In this document: positions 8,431-17,382 of the stretch, one piece after another
How the letters are laid out: every line of letters begins with the position of its first letter
Position numbering within the stretch: the first letter of the stretch is position 1
Assembly: GCA_949372595.1 (NCBI GenBank)
Contig: CASIAN010000009.1
Span: forward strand, 1-64,000
Reading direction: 5' to 3'
Length of the DNA: 64,000 bases
From: CPC320 sp002336405
GTDB lineage: Bacteria > Pseudomonadota > Alphaproteobacteria > Rhodobacterales > Rhodobacteraceae
Notes under the pieces: model-generated
What the model was told of the DNA's origin: nothing
Database searches by the model: none
What the model saw: the letters and a program-made list of their open reading frames with translations, nothing else
Position numbers and translations under genes: made by a program

Positions 8431-10893
8431 ATGGCTGAAGAGGTTGTACCCGGCGACTTAGAAATCGCGGACGAATTGATCGCAGAGCGGCGGACAGAAA
8501 AACCGGGGGAAACACCCGAAGATATGACGCCATGGCAGCGCCCCATTACGGGGTGGATTGATTTGATCAACGACTGGGCGGGTAAAATCTTATGCCTGTT
8601 GATGGTTCCCTTGATCGGGGTTGTCGTGATCGAAGTGTTTTCCCGAAACGCTTTTGGCATCATGGCCGGGTATGGTTGGGATGACACCGCCCGCGCCTTG
8701 GGTCTCGGGCCGACAATGTTTGCCTATGACATCAGCCGCATGATTTCGGGTGTTTTGTTTATGGGGGCGGCAGGCTATGGCCTTATGCGCGGTGTGCACA
8801 TTCGTGCAGATTTTTTGTACCGCGGCTGGTCTAACAAAACACAGGCAACGGTTGATGCGACGCTTTACATGGCGTTTTTCATACCTTCTATGCTATTTTT
8901 TACGATCATTGCCGTTCAGTATTGGGAAATTGCTTACCGGACGGGCGAGACCGCTTTTGATAGTCCGTGGGAGCCGCTGCTGTGGCCTGCTCGTTTGGCC
9001 ATGCCGGTTGGTGGCTTATTGCTTTTGCTACAAGGATTTCCCGAGCTTTTCCGCGCCTTTCACAAAATGGGCAAAGACCGCGAACGCTATTTTGTAAGGG
9101 CGTTGCCGGTGTATTTTATCGCCCTACTTTGGCTTGTCATGGCAGTGTTCTATCCAGATGCGACGCCAGCGGGCGAATGGTTTAGTGACATCATGTCTGC
9201 GCGTCCAGGGCTGTCCAAACCCACAATTGGTTTGATCATGCTCGCAGCAATGATTTTTGTGATCTTTATCGGCTTTCCAATTTCGTTCACGTTGATCTTT
9301 TTGGCCTTTGTGTTTGGTATTTGGGGGTCCAACTTCAAACTCACAACGCTTTTGATGACGCTGAACACAAACTCAACAATGCTGAATGACCAACTTATGG
9401 CGGTCCCTCTTTTCATCTTGATGGGGATCGTCATGGAAGCTGCGGGTCTCATGGAGCGCTTATTCTCTTCTATCCAGATGATCATGTCCCGTGTGCGCGG
9501 TGCACTTTATATCGCTGTGTTGATCGTTGCCACAATTTTTGCCGCAGCCACGGGTATCGTTGGGGCGTCAGTGACTTTGCTGGGTATTATGGCAGGGGCA
9601 ACAATGAACCGCTCTGGCTATAATGTGCAGCTTGCCGCCGGTACGATTACAGCGGGCGGTACGTTGGGTATTTTAATTCCACCTTCGATTATGTTGATTG
9701 TAATGGGCCCTGTCCTGGAAGTGTCAACACTCGATCTGTTCCGTGGGGCGTTTATCCCCGGGGCGCTGCTTGCAACCTTGTACCTTGTTTATACTTTGGG
9801 ACGCTGTTGGTTGAACCCAGATCTTGGACCCATTTTATCAGAAGAAGACCAACCAAAAACTTCTGACTTCTATGGTGCCGAAGTTGCCTTGATAGCTTTG
9901 GGTGTTCTAACCATTTGTCGTGTCTTTGGCCTTGCTATTGGTGGAGGCTTTGGCGGCATTGTTCCATTTGGCGGGTTGATTGTGGTGGGGGGTACTTTGC
10001 TATTGGCCTATCGCGCCTATCGTAACCTCATGGTTTTGCGCGTTGCGCTTCCGTTGGCAATTTTGTTCCATGGCTACATTGTCTTGGCAAATTGGGCCGG
10101 GGGCTTTCCAACTGTTTCCGTCGTTTTGTTTGCTTTTATGCTTCTTTTGGCTGTGTTGGCTAAACCCATTTATCGAAGCGACGCAGACAGCCGGTTTGAA
10201 TTCTCAGACCTTTGGGACGAATTCTTTGCTGGCCTCATGCCACCGACCATTTTGATCTCGTTCGCTTTGGGGTCGATCCTGTTGGGCTTTGCAACACCAG
10301 CGGAGGCCGCCGCAATGGGCGCATTTGGTTCGATCCTTTTGTCAATTGGGTACCGCAAATTTACGTTCCCCGGATTCTTTGACAGTATGATCAAAGCCTT
10401 GGAAATCACGGTTTTGATCATGTTCCTTGTGGCGGCTTCAAACTTCTTTGGGGCCGAGTTTTCAAACCTTGGAACCCCCAAAATGTTGACAGAGATGCTT
10501 TTGGGGCTGGATATGTCACCCTACCTGATCCTTCTGATGGTGATGGCGCTGATCTTCGTTCTTGGCTGGCCACTGGAATGGGTGCCGATCGTGTTGATCG
10601 TTGTGCCTGTGCTTCTGCCAACGGTTGTGGCTTTGGATATCCACGGCTTGAACCGTTACGACCTTATGGTTTGGTTTGGCATTCTTGTTGCGGTGAATTT
10701 GCAAACCGCGTGGTTGTCACCGCCTGTGGCCTTGTCGGCATACTTCCTCAAGGGCGTAGTTCCAGACTGGGATCTCAAAGATATCTACTTAGGTATGATG
10801 CAGTTCATGCTAATCCAGCTCATCGGATTAACATTGATCTTCCTCTTCCCACAGATCGTTCTGTGGATGCCAAACCACGTCTTTGGTCAATAG
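8431..10893 (+). CDS. dctM: Fused TRAP transporter permease (DctQ-DctM)
   Basis: The 820-residue membrane protein joins the small (DctQ) and large (DctM) TRAP permease subunits. Residues about 40-215 carry four membrane segments of DctQ type. From about residue 235 the DctM part begins, with LPLFILMGIVMEAAGL-like and ITAGGTLGILIPPSIMLIVMGP signatures and the late FATPAEAAAMGAFG motif. The protein is longer than a simple DctQ plus DctM fusion because about 120 residues with several extra hydrophobic segments (about residues 460-590) are inserted between the two halves of DctM. It uses an ion gradient to import the ligand delivered by the DctP protein encoded 142 bases upstream. The ATG at 8431 follows AAAGGGAGAA. 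Its 3' end has a decayed duplicate at 13931-14055. Confidence 0.9.
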   Translation: MAEEVVPGDLEIADELIAERRTEKPGETPEDMTPWQRPITGWIDLINDWAGKILCLLMVPLIGVVVIEVFSRNAFGIMAGYGWDDTARALGLGPTMFAYDISRMISGVLFMGAAGYGLMRGVHIRADFLYRGWSNKTQATVDATLYMAFFIPSMLFFTIIAVQYWEIAYRTGETAFDSPWEPLLWPARLAMPVGGLLLLLQGFPELFRAFHKMGKDRERYFVRALPVYFIALLWLVMAVFYPDATPAGEWFSDIMSARPGLSKPTIGLIMLAAMIFVIFIGFPISFTLIFLAFVFGIWGSNFKLTTLLMTLNTNSTMLNDQLMAVPLFILMGIVMEAAGLMERLFSSIQMIMSRVRGALYIAVLIVATIFAAATGIVGASVTLLGIMAGATMNRSGYNVQLAAGTITAGGTLGILIPPSIMLIVMGPVLEVSTLDLFRGAFIPGALLATLYLVYTLGRCWLNPDLGPILSEEDQPKTSDFYGAEVALIALGVLTICRVFGLAIGGGFGGIVPFGGLIVVGGTLLLAYRAYRNLMVLRVALPLAILFHGYIVLANWAGGFPTVSVVLFAFMLLLAVLAKPIYRSDADSRFEFSDLWDEFFAGLMPPTILISFALGSILLGFATPAEAAAMGAFGSILLSIGYRKFTFPGFFDSMIKALEITVLIMFLVAASNFFGAEFSNLGTPKMLTEMLLGLDMSPYLILLMVMALIFVLGWPLEWVPIVLIVVPVLLPTVVALDIHGLNRYDLMVWFGILVAVNLQTAWLSPPVALSAYFLKGVVPDWDLKDIYLGMMQFMLIQLIGLTLIFLFPQIVLWMPNHVFGQ

Positions 10894-11459
10894 CAGGGCA
10901 TGATGAACTGAGATCAATACCTGTGATCAGTTTGCCAACCAAGCCAATCGAAGGCCCCTCAAATAGGGGCGGCCTTCGATCCGTATCTGGGAGGTAAAGC
11001 GGCTTTGCTGGTCACTTTAAGTCAAAGCGGATTTGCAATGACAGCGCTTGGCCTGCATTTGCATGTGACCTGATGAAAAAAATGTCTGACCAGTTTTTGC
11101 GTGGTGCAAACTGGGCATTTGGCTACACTGCCAATCAAAGTACTACACGGAGTTTACCGTCCGTTGAAAGCCTTAGCCGACTGGAAAATCACTATAAATC
11201 GGCCTTGATAGATCGGGCTGTTTCACCAAAAGGGTTCCACCAGGTCTTATGCTTTTGGCCGCGCCCTATCAGTTGGTCGATCTCAAGTCAGTTATAGCGT
11301 ATCATCCAGAGGCTTGTGTTTTGATCAATAAGAGACGGGCGTGCGCTTGCCGCAGGGGTATCCTCTTTGGGTGTATACAAGTCTGATCAGAGATTGAAGT
11401 TTACCAATCGTCAACGCAGAATAACAGGCTTTACCAGCCGGACTTGACAGTTCTATCTG
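10894..11459. other. Gene-free stretch after the TRAP operon
   Basis: About 565 bases without a convincing gene. The stem-loop at 10947-10980 ends the TRAP operon. A plus-strand open frame at 11073-11297 has neither recognisable protein character nor a proper ribosome binding site. The decayed iclR copy begins at its right edge. Confidence 0.55.
10947..10980 (+). terminator. Stem-loop after the TRAP permease gene
   Basis: ATCGAAGGCC (10947-10956) and GGCCTTCGAT (10971-10980) form a perfect 10-bp stem enclosing a smaller CCCC/GGGG pairing. It lies 54 bases after the dctM stop codon. No T run follows, so termination may be partial. Confidence 0.65.
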
Positions 11460-11600
11460 AGCAAGTGGTAGATGGTTTGTGTGTTTGGTTGTGCCTGACG
11501 ATTGATTTTTGTTACCGACAGTGCCCGGGCCTTGGAAGCCGATGAGCTTTAAGATCATCAACGATTGTACATTTGTAGTCTCTGAATTTTATTCAGTCTT
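11460..11600 (-). pseudogene. Decayed 5' fragment of a second iclR gene
   Basis: The minus strand matches the first third of the intact iclR gene (5921-6682) in order and spacing: the region around GATCATCA and GCCGATGA aligns, as does GAATTTTNTTCAGTC at the start. The start codon has changed from CAT (6680-6682, reversed ATG) to CTT at 11598-11600. Frame is lost after about ten residues (ILKLIGF against IMEVIGL). Everything beyond the helix-turn-helix is gone. Confidence 0.8.
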
Positions 11601-11700
11601 CGAAATCTTCCCATTGCCAGAATCGTCTTTTTGAGGTTATACGCAAGTATCTACTAATAAATGGGAAAGAAAATCTCATTAAGTAATAAATGAGGTATTT
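11601..11700. promoter_or_regulatory. Duplicate control region before the GMC gene, copy 2
   Basis: About 100 bases almost identical to 6683-6781, including an uninterrupted shared run of about 30 bases starting CGAAATCTTCCCATTGCCAG. It keeps the inverted arms TTCCCATT (11608-11615) and AATGGGAA (11660-11667). It probably holds the promoter and operator of the GMC gene at 11701. Confidence 0.6.
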
Positions 11701-13305
11701 TTGGACTTTGACTACATCATAATTGGCGCTGGATCTGCGGGATGCGCAGTTGCGAACCGTCTTAGTGAAAACGGTCAATATCGGGTGGCCGTACTTGAGG
11801 CGGGGGGGCGCGACAGCAATCCTTGGATCCATGTACCGGTTGGGTATTTCAAAACAATGGGGAACCCAAAAACTGACTGGCGCTATGTTGCGCAGAAAGA
11901 TCCCGGTTTGAATGGCCGCGCGATCCCATGGCCCCGGGGCAGGGTGCTTGGCGGGTCAAGCTCGATCAACGGGCTTTTGTATGTGCGTGGACAACCGCTT
12001 GATTTTAATCATTGGCAGCAACTGGGCAACGCTGGCTGGGGCTGGGATGATGTGTTGCCGTATTTCAAGCGCTCTGAAACATGGAAAGGCGCTACCGCTG
12101 ATCCCGAGATGCGTGGCACTGATGGCCCGTTGTCTGTCTCTCCGACAGGCCTTAAGCGGGATGTTGTCGATAAATGGATTTCAGCTGCGGTGGCAGCGGG
12201 TTACCGCAAAACCGAAGATTATAACGGAACCGACCAAGAGGGTGTTGGCTACTTCCAACTGACGTTAAACAAGGGCAAGAGATGCAGCTCAGCTGTGGCT
12301 TATCTCAATCCGGCCCGAGGGCGCGCAAACCTGACGATCTTTACACATATGCAGGTGGAAAAATTGGTCATCGAAGACGGCTGCGTGACCGGTGTCAAAG
12401 CCAAGCACAAAGGCCAACCGGTGCATCTGAACGCAGCACGAGAGGTCATCTTATCTGCGGGGGCCATTGGGTCGCCGCAAATACTGATGCTGTCTGGGGT
12501 CGGAGACACGGGCGAACTTGGGGCGGTCGGTATCACTGCGCAAAAGCATCTGCCGGGTGTGGGGAAAAACCTGCAAGACCATTTGCAGGCCCGTCCCATT
12601 TTCAAAACAGATCTGTCGACGATCAATACCGAAACCAACAATTACTTCAAACAGGCGCTCATTGGGTTGCAGTATTTGTTGCGCAAAACTGGGCCGATGA
12701 CTATGGCCGCCAGTCTTGGTACCGGGTTTTTGAAAACTGACGAGCGGCTGGAAACCCCAGATATTCAATTTCATATCCAACCCTTTAGCGCAGATAACGC
12801 GATTGAGGGCCCACATGCGTTTTCGGCCTTTACCGCCTCGGTTTTACAACTGCGCCCCGAGAGTGTGGGACATCTGAAACTGGTTTCGGCGAACGTTGAT
12901 GATCACCCTGAAATACATCCGAATTACCTGGCCACAGAAACAGATCAAAACACCATTGTGAAAGGCATCCAGATTGCCCGTAAAATAGCGCAATTTGAAC
13001 CGCTCAAAGCGCATGTCACCGAAGAGTATCAACCCGGTCACGAGGTGGCGTTGGAAGATTATGACGCAACCTTAAACTGGGCGCGCAACACGGCAGTGAC
13101 AATCTATCACCCCACCGGCACCTGTAAAATGGGCAGCGACCCGATGGCTGTGGTCGATCATCGTCTGCGGGTGCACGGTTTGCAGGGCTTGCGAGTGGCG
13201 GATGCGTCTATCATGCCAGTGATCACCTCGGGCAATACCAATGCGCCGGCGATAATGATCGGCGAGAAAGTCTCAGACATGATTTTAGAGGATGCAGCGT
13301 CATAA
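11701..13305 (+). CDS. GMC family FAD-dependent oxidoreductase (choline dehydrogenase-like)
   Basis: The 534-residue enzyme belongs to the glucose-methanol-choline oxidoreductases, which oxidise alcohols using FAD. The N-terminus has the dinucleotide fold (IIGAGSAGCAVANRLSE), then the GMC signature 1 region (PRGRVLGGSSSINGLLYVRG), signature 2 (GAIGSPQILMLSGVG) and the C-terminal catalytic region (YHPTGTCKMG with its active-site His, and TSGNTNAPAIMIGEK). The start is a TTG at 11701 with GAGG at 11692-11695; an in-frame stop lies just upstream and no ATG or GTG is available. Its substrate is not evident. Choline is possible, but no betaine aldehyde dehydrogenase is adjacent. It overlaps terC by one base. 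Confidence 0.9.
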   Translation: MDFDYIIIGAGSAGCAVANRLSENGQYRVAVLEAGGRDSNPWIHVPVGYFKTMGNPKTDWRYVAQKDPGLNGRAIPWPRGRVLGGSSSINGLLYVRGQPLDFNHWQQLGNAGWGWDDVLPYFKRSETWKGATADPEMRGTDGPLSVSPTGLKRDVVDKWISAAVAAGYRKTEDYNGTDQEGVGYFQLTLNKGKRCSSAVAYLNPARGRANLTIFTHMQVEKLVIEDGCVTGVKAKHKGQPVHLNAAREVILSAGAIGSPQILMLSGVGDTGELGAVGITAQKHLPGVGKNLQDHLQARPIFKTDLSTINTETNNYFKQALIGLQYLLRKTGPMTMAASLGTGFLKTDERLETPDIQFHIQPFSADNAIEGPHAFSAFTASVLQLRPESVGHLKLVSANVDDHPEIHPNYLATETDQNTIVKGIQIARKIAQFEPLKAHVTEEYQPGHEVALEDYDATLNWARNTAVTIYHPTGTCKMGSDPMAVVDHRLRVHGLQGLRVADASIMPVITSGNTNAPAIMIGEKVSDMILEDAAS

Positions 13306-13922
13306 TGGATTATTTTTGGGATATCGTACAGATCGTCTTTGCCGATATCATTTTGTCGGGTGACAATGCGCTTGTCATTGGCATGGCGGCGGCAGGGTTG
13401 TCGCCGGAACTGCGCAAGAAGGCTATTTTCTGGGGCATGGCGATGGCGGCAGGGCTGCGCATTTTCTTTGCTATAATCGCCAGTTACTTGATCAGCATTC
13501 CGGGTATCTTGTTTGTTGGTGGGTTGCTGTTGTCGTGGGTTTGCTGGCGGTTTTTTCTCGAAATTCGCGAGCAGCAAGCCGAGGATGATGCGGCGGGCGA
13601 GGGATTGGATGAGGAGGACAACGGCTCAGGAAAGTCACTTTGGAGCGCTTTGGTGACAATCACAATCGCCGATGTTTCGATGTCGATTGATAATGTCTTT
13701 GCAGTGGCTGCGATTGCCCGCGAGGACACAAGCTTGTTGGTATTTGGTTTGAGCCTGGCTATCGTGTTTATGGCCTTTTTTGCTACGATCATTATGAAAG
13801 TTATGACCAAATATCCTTGGCTGTGTTGGGCTGGCTTGGTGTTTTTGGTCTATCTTTCTTTCGAATTGTTGCTTGATGGCTGGCCGTCTTTCAAACCGCT
13901 TATCGGGTTGGGGGGCATATGA
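13305..13922 (+). CDS. TerC family integral membrane protein
   Basis: The 205-residue protein has about six to seven membrane segments and the two acidic repeat motifs of the TerC/YjbE family: LSGDNALVIGMAA near residue 18 and MSIDNVFAVAA near residue 126. These acidic residues lie in the membrane and are thought to bind metal ions. Family members are linked to manganese export, metal homeostasis and membrane-protein metalation. The start codon shares a base with the stop of the GMC gene (TAATG), so the two are translationally coupled. A functional link to the oxidoreductase is not obvious. Confidence 0.88.
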   Translation: MDYFWDIVQIVFADIILSGDNALVIGMAAAGLSPELRKKAIFWGMAMAAGLRIFFAIIASYLISIPGILFVGGLLLSWVCWRFFLEIREQQAEDDAAGEGLDEEDNGSGKSLWSALVTITIADVSMSIDNVFAVAAIAREDTSLLVFGLSLAIVFMAFFATIIMKVMTKYPWLCWAGLVFLVYLSFELLLDGWPSFKPLIGLGGI

Positions 13923-13930
13923 CGGTCCCC

Positions 13931-14055
13931 AAGTTTTTGCCTGATTGGGATCCCAAAAATATCTATTAGGGCAGGGCGTAATATGAGATGATCCAGCCTA
14001 CAGGATTGCTTTTGTTTTTCAACTGCCCACAGGCTGCCTTGTGGCTCTGTGCAGA
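13931..14055 (+). pseudogene. Decayed 3' end of a TRAP permease gene
   Basis: The translated sequence (LPDWDPKNIY, then a stop, then MIQPTGLLLFF and CPQAALWL) follows the last 40 residues of the intact DctM at 10760-10880 (VPDWDLKDIY, LIQLIGLTLIF, FPQIVLWM). DNA similarity runs through GATTGGGATCCCAAAAATATCTA and the CCCACAG segment. Two stop codons interrupt it. It is the leftover end of a second TRAP permease. Confidence 0.8.
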
Positions 14056-14212
14056 TATCTACGGGACGTGAAATTTAAAACTCTATGATTGCTTGAAGAT
14101 GGCACTTTTGCCACCCTCACCAAGCCTTTGACTGTGAACTGTGAATGTGAATGACGTGACAAGGGACGCGGTGCGTGCCCCGTTCAATAAAGACTGTGAA
14201 TAGGAGACCGAA

Positions 14213-15520
14213 ATGCCGCTGCAATACCTAAAAAAAGCGCCGAAAACCTCAAAGAGTGACGCAAGTGATGTGAACGAAGTTGTTCAAAATATCCTAAACG
14301 AAATTGAGCAGGGTGGCGATGAGGCGGCGCTGAAATATGCCCGTAAATTTGATAATTACGATGGTAATATCGAGCTTACAAAAGCAGAGATTGAGGCCGC
14401 ATTTGCCCTTGTGCCTGAACGGCTCAAGGCCGATATCCGCTTTGCGCATGATAACGTCAAACGCTTTGCTCAAGCCCAAAAAGCCACTTTGGCAGATATT
14501 GAATACGAGGTGATCCCAGGGTTGATTGCCGGTCAAAAAAGTATCCCCGTCCGGGCGGCGGGCTGCTATATCCCCGGGGGCAGGTATTCGCATATTGCCT
14601 CGGCGATTATGACGGTCACAACCGCAAAAGTTGCGGGTTGTAAAAATATTGTCGCCTGTTCGCCGCCTCGTCCCGAAGTTGGAATTGCACCGGCGATTGT
14701 CTATGCAGCGCATATTGCTGGTGCAGACCGCATTATGGCGCTCGGCGGCGTGCAAGGGATCGCTGCGATGGCCTTTGGTCTTTTTGGCCTGCCGAAAGCG
14801 GATATCCTTGTCGGTCCCGGAAATCAGTTTGTCGCTGAGGCCAAGCGAATCCTGTTTGGCCGTGTAGGGATTGATATGGTGGCCGGTCCCACCGATAGTC
14901 TGGTTCTGGCAGATGCTACCGCCGACCCTTTGGTGGTGGCAACTGATCTGGTTGGTCAAGCCGAACACGGCTATAATTCACCGGTTTGGCTGGTGACGGA
15001 CGATCGTTCGTTGGCCGAGAAAGTCATGGGATTTATGGACGGCTTGATCGCTGATCTGCCCGAGTTGAACCGGCAGAATGCCGAAGCCGCATGGCGCGAT
15101 TATGGCGAGGTTATTCTGTGCGAAAATCGCGAAGAAATGGTGGCGACCTCGGATGATTACGCCCCCGAGCATTTGACTGTGCAAGCACTGGATTTGCCGT
15201 GGTGGCTCGATCAATTGCAATGCTATGGCTCGCTGTTTTTGGGTGAGGAAACTACTGTGGCTTTCGGCGACAAGGCATCGGGCACTAACCACGTGCTGCC
15301 CACCTCAAGCGCGGCCAATTATACTGGTGGCTTGTCGGTACACAAATATATGAAAATTGTGACATGGCAAAAATCGACACGCGAGGCGTCAAAGCCCGTG
15401 GCGGAAGCCACAGCTCGAATTTCGCGCCTCGAAGGTATGGAGGCGCATGCCCGCTCTGCGGATATTCGTCTGCACAAATACTTTCCCGACGAAGAGTTTG
15501 ATCTGACAGCGCAGGGGTAA
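14213..15520 (+). CDS. hpsN: HisD-family dehydrogenase, probable sulfopropanediol 3-dehydrogenase (HpsN)
   Basis: The 435-residue protein is a histidinol dehydrogenase homologue. It keeps the zinc-site and catalytic elements: GQAEHGYNS (Gln and His ligands), APEHLTV (catalytic Glu-His), ASGTNHVLPTSSAANYTGGLSV, and MEAHARSADIR near the C-terminus. It also has the GCYIPGGRYSHIASAIMT segment typical of the HpsN branch, which oxidises (R)-2,3-dihydroxypropane-1-sulfonate to sulfolactate with NAD. Genomic context (two other alcohol dehydrogenases, a TRAP transporter nearby and no histidine biosynthesis genes) favours HpsN over HisD. The ATG at 14213 follows TAGGAGACC. It heads a three-gene operon; the next gene starts four bases after its stop. 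Substrate assignment is by family and context. Confidence 0.78.
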   Translation: MPLQYLKKAPKTSKSDASDVNEVVQNILNEIEQGGDEAALKYARKFDNYDGNIELTKAEIEAAFALVPERLKADIRFAHDNVKRFAQAQKATLADIEYEVIPGLIAGQKSIPVRAAGCYIPGGRYSHIASAIMTVTTAKVAGCKNIVACSPPRPEVGIAPAIVYAAHIAGADRIMALGGVQGIAAMAFGLFGLPKADILVGPGNQFVAEAKRILFGRVGIDMVAGPTDSLVLADATADPLVVATDLVGQAEHGYNSPVWLVTDDRSLAEKVMGFMDGLIADLPELNRQNAEAAWRDYGEVILCENREEMVATSDDYAPEHLTVQALDLPWWLDQLQCYGSLFLGEETTVAFGDKASGTNHVLPTSSAANYTGGLSVHKYMKIVTWQKSTREASKPVAEATARISRLEGMEAHARSADIRLHKYFPDEEFDLTAQG

Positions 15521-15524
15521 CGTC

Positions 15525-16280
15525 GTGACAGATGGCTTGTTTGATCTAAGTGGAAAGACCGCCTGTGTGACCGGGGCCAGTGCCGGGCTTGGGGAATATG
15601 CGGCGCGGTTTTTGGTGCAACGTGGCGTGGCTGTTGTCGGGGTGGCGCGGCGCGGCGACCGGCTGCAGCAGTGGCAGCAAGCCAGTGGCGGGCGGACTGC
15701 AGCGGTTGTGGCTGATCTGTCTGATACCGCCGCTGTGCCGGATGTGGCCCGCCAGGTGTGTGCGGCTTTCGGTCCACCCGATATCTTGATCAACGCGGCT
15801 GGGATCAACACCCGCCAAGCTGCAGGTGAGGTGACGCCGCAAGGCTGGGCGGTCACGCTGGATCTGAATTTGACAACGCCGTTCTTTCTGGCGCAAAACT
15901 TTGCCGAGATGATGCAAGACAAAGGTTGGGGGCGGATTATTAACTTTGCCTCATTACAGACCTTTCGGGCCTTTCCTGGCGGCATTGCCTATGGGGCCAG
16001 CAAGGCCGGCGTGGCCCAAATGACCCGGGCCATGGCTGAGGCGTGGTCGCCTTTTGGCATCAACGCCAATGCCATTGCGCCGGGGTTTTTTAAGACCGAA
16101 TTGACGGCTGCGGTGTTTGACGATTCTGAACGCTCGGCCCGAAACGCCGCACAGACCTGTATTGGTCGCAACGGCGTTGTCGAAGATTTGGCAGGCCCGC
16201 TGCAGTTTCTATGCTCCGATGCCTCTGCCTATGTCACTGGGCAAATACTGTCTGTTGATGGGGGATATACTGCAAAATGA
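15525..16280 (+). CDS. Short-chain dehydrogenase/reductase, probably in sulfonate catabolism
   Basis: The 251-residue SDR has the NAD(P)-binding TGASAGLG motif (about residues 17-24), the NAAG motif, a catalytic Ser in FASL, the YGASK (Tyr-x-x-x-Lys) pair, and the VDGGYTAK ending. It resembles the gluconate 5-dehydrogenase group of classical SDRs. The start is a GTG four bases after the hpsN stop, so it is translated from the same message. In known dihydroxypropanesulfonate clusters two extra dehydrogenases (HpsO and HpsP) interconvert the enantiomers through the 2-keto compound; this gene and the next fit those roles (inference). Which of the two names applies was not decided. Confidence 0.8.
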   Translation: MTDGLFDLSGKTACVTGASAGLGEYAARFLVQRGVAVVGVARRGDRLQQWQQASGGRTAAVVADLSDTAAVPDVARQVCAAFGPPDILINAAGINTRQAAGEVTPQGWAVTLDLNLTTPFFLAQNFAEMMQDKGWGRIINFASLQTFRAFPGGIAYGASKAGVAQMTRAMAEAWSPFGINANAIAPGFFKTELTAAVFDDSERSARNAAQTCIGRNGVVEDLAGPLQFLCSDASAYVTGQILSVDGGYTAK

Positions 16281-17266
16281 AAGCCTTGGTTTACACCGGC
16301 GTCGAGACGCTGAGCTTTGATGATGTTCAGGACCCCATTGCGCGAGACGGCGAGGTGTTGGTCAAGATTGACAGTGTCGGGATTTGTGGCTCAGATATGC
16401 ATGCGTTTTTGGGCCATGATCGGCGCCGTCCCGCTCCACTTATTCTGGGTCATGAGGCAGCAGGCGTCGTTGTTGGTGGGTCCTCGGCTGGTCTGCGGGT
16501 GACCCTGAACCCACTGGCAGCCTGCGGTCATTGCCGGGCCTGCAGTGAGGGACGCGATAATTTGTGCCCGGATCGCCAAATCATATCAATGCCCCCGCGC
16601 GAGGGTGGATTTGCGCAGTATGTGGTGATCCCTAAGGCAAATATCGTCACGGTTCCTGACGATTTCTCGTTAGAGAAAGCCAGTCTTGCCGAACCGATTG
16701 CCTGTGGCTGGCATGCGGTGCGTCTGGCGCAAGAGGCGCTGGATCGCGCGCTTCCCAACGCGCAGTGTCTGGTGATCGGTGGTGGGGCCATTGGTGTCGG
16801 TGCGGCCCTGTCGCTGCGTGCAGCCGGAGCCACCGAAATTACAATGTCCGAGCCCAATGAAATTCGGCGGGCCTATCTTTTGCAACACACTGACCTTGCC
16901 GTGGTAGATCCCGCATCGCTGAATAGCAATGTGGCTTTTGATCTGGTGATCGATGGGGTGGGGTTTGCCCAAACCCGTGCCACAGCCTGTGCCGTCACTC
17001 GCCCGGGTGGGGTGATCATGCATATCGGTCTGGGGTCTGCCGAAGGCGGGGTGGATGTCCGGCGGCTGACGCTGCAGGAAATTAGCTTTATCGGCACCTA
17101 TACCTATACCGCGGCGGATTTTCGTGCCACCGCGCAGGCGATGTGCAAGGGCCGTCTCGGGGCGCTGGACTGGTATGAGACCCGCCCGCTTGAGGCCGGC
17201 TCGCAGGCGTTTGAAGATATTCGCAAAGGTCAGGTGCAGGCGCCTAAAATCATCCTAAAGCCCTGA
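16277..17266 (+). CDS. Zinc-type (MDR) alcohol dehydrogenase, probably in sulfonate catabolism
   Basis: The 329-residue medium-chain dehydrogenase has the catalytic zinc site (GICGSDMH and GHEAAG), a structural zinc cluster (CGHCRACSEGRDNLC with its four cysteines), and a Rossmann fold (VIGGGAIGVGAAL). It is most like sorbitol/L-idonate/threonine-type polyol dehydrogenases. Its ATG overlaps the SDR stop (ATGA), confirming the operon. With the HpsN-like enzyme and the SDR it forms a set of three alcohol dehydrogenases, as in HpsNOP systems. It would oxidise or reduce the hydroxyl at C2 of the sulfonate (inference). Confidence 0.82.
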   Translation: MKALVYTGVETLSFDDVQDPIARDGEVLVKIDSVGICGSDMHAFLGHDRRRPAPLILGHEAAGVVVGGSSAGLRVTLNPLAACGHCRACSEGRDNLCPDRQIISMPPREGGFAQYVVIPKANIVTVPDDFSLEKASLAEPIACGWHAVRLAQEALDRALPNAQCLVIGGGAIGVGAALSLRAAGATEITMSEPNEIRRAYLLQHTDLAVVDPASLNSNVAFDLVIDGVGFAQTRATACAVTRPGGVIMHIGLGSAEGGVDVRRLTLQEISFIGTYTYTAADFRATAQAMCKGRLGALDWYETRPLEAGSQAFEDIRKGQVQAPKIILKP

Positions 17267-17382
17267 CGGTTTGCCCTGACGGTTCGCCCAAGCCACGCGC
17301 GCAGCCGAACCCTTCGATGCTTTTTACTAGTGGGGGCCTGCGGCCGCAATCTGTGATTTTGATATCTTATGGGGCGCAGGGG

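Noticed and set aside
11073..11297. Plus-strand open frame after the TRAP operon
   Set aside because: It has no convincing ribosome binding site or protein pattern and lies beside the decayed iclR copy.
14213..15520. Histidinol dehydrogenase for histidine biosynthesis
   Set aside because: The catalytic motifs are shared with HisD, but no other his genes are near, and the SDR/zinc-dehydrogenase operon plus the HpsN-like central segment fit sulfopropanediol oxidation better.
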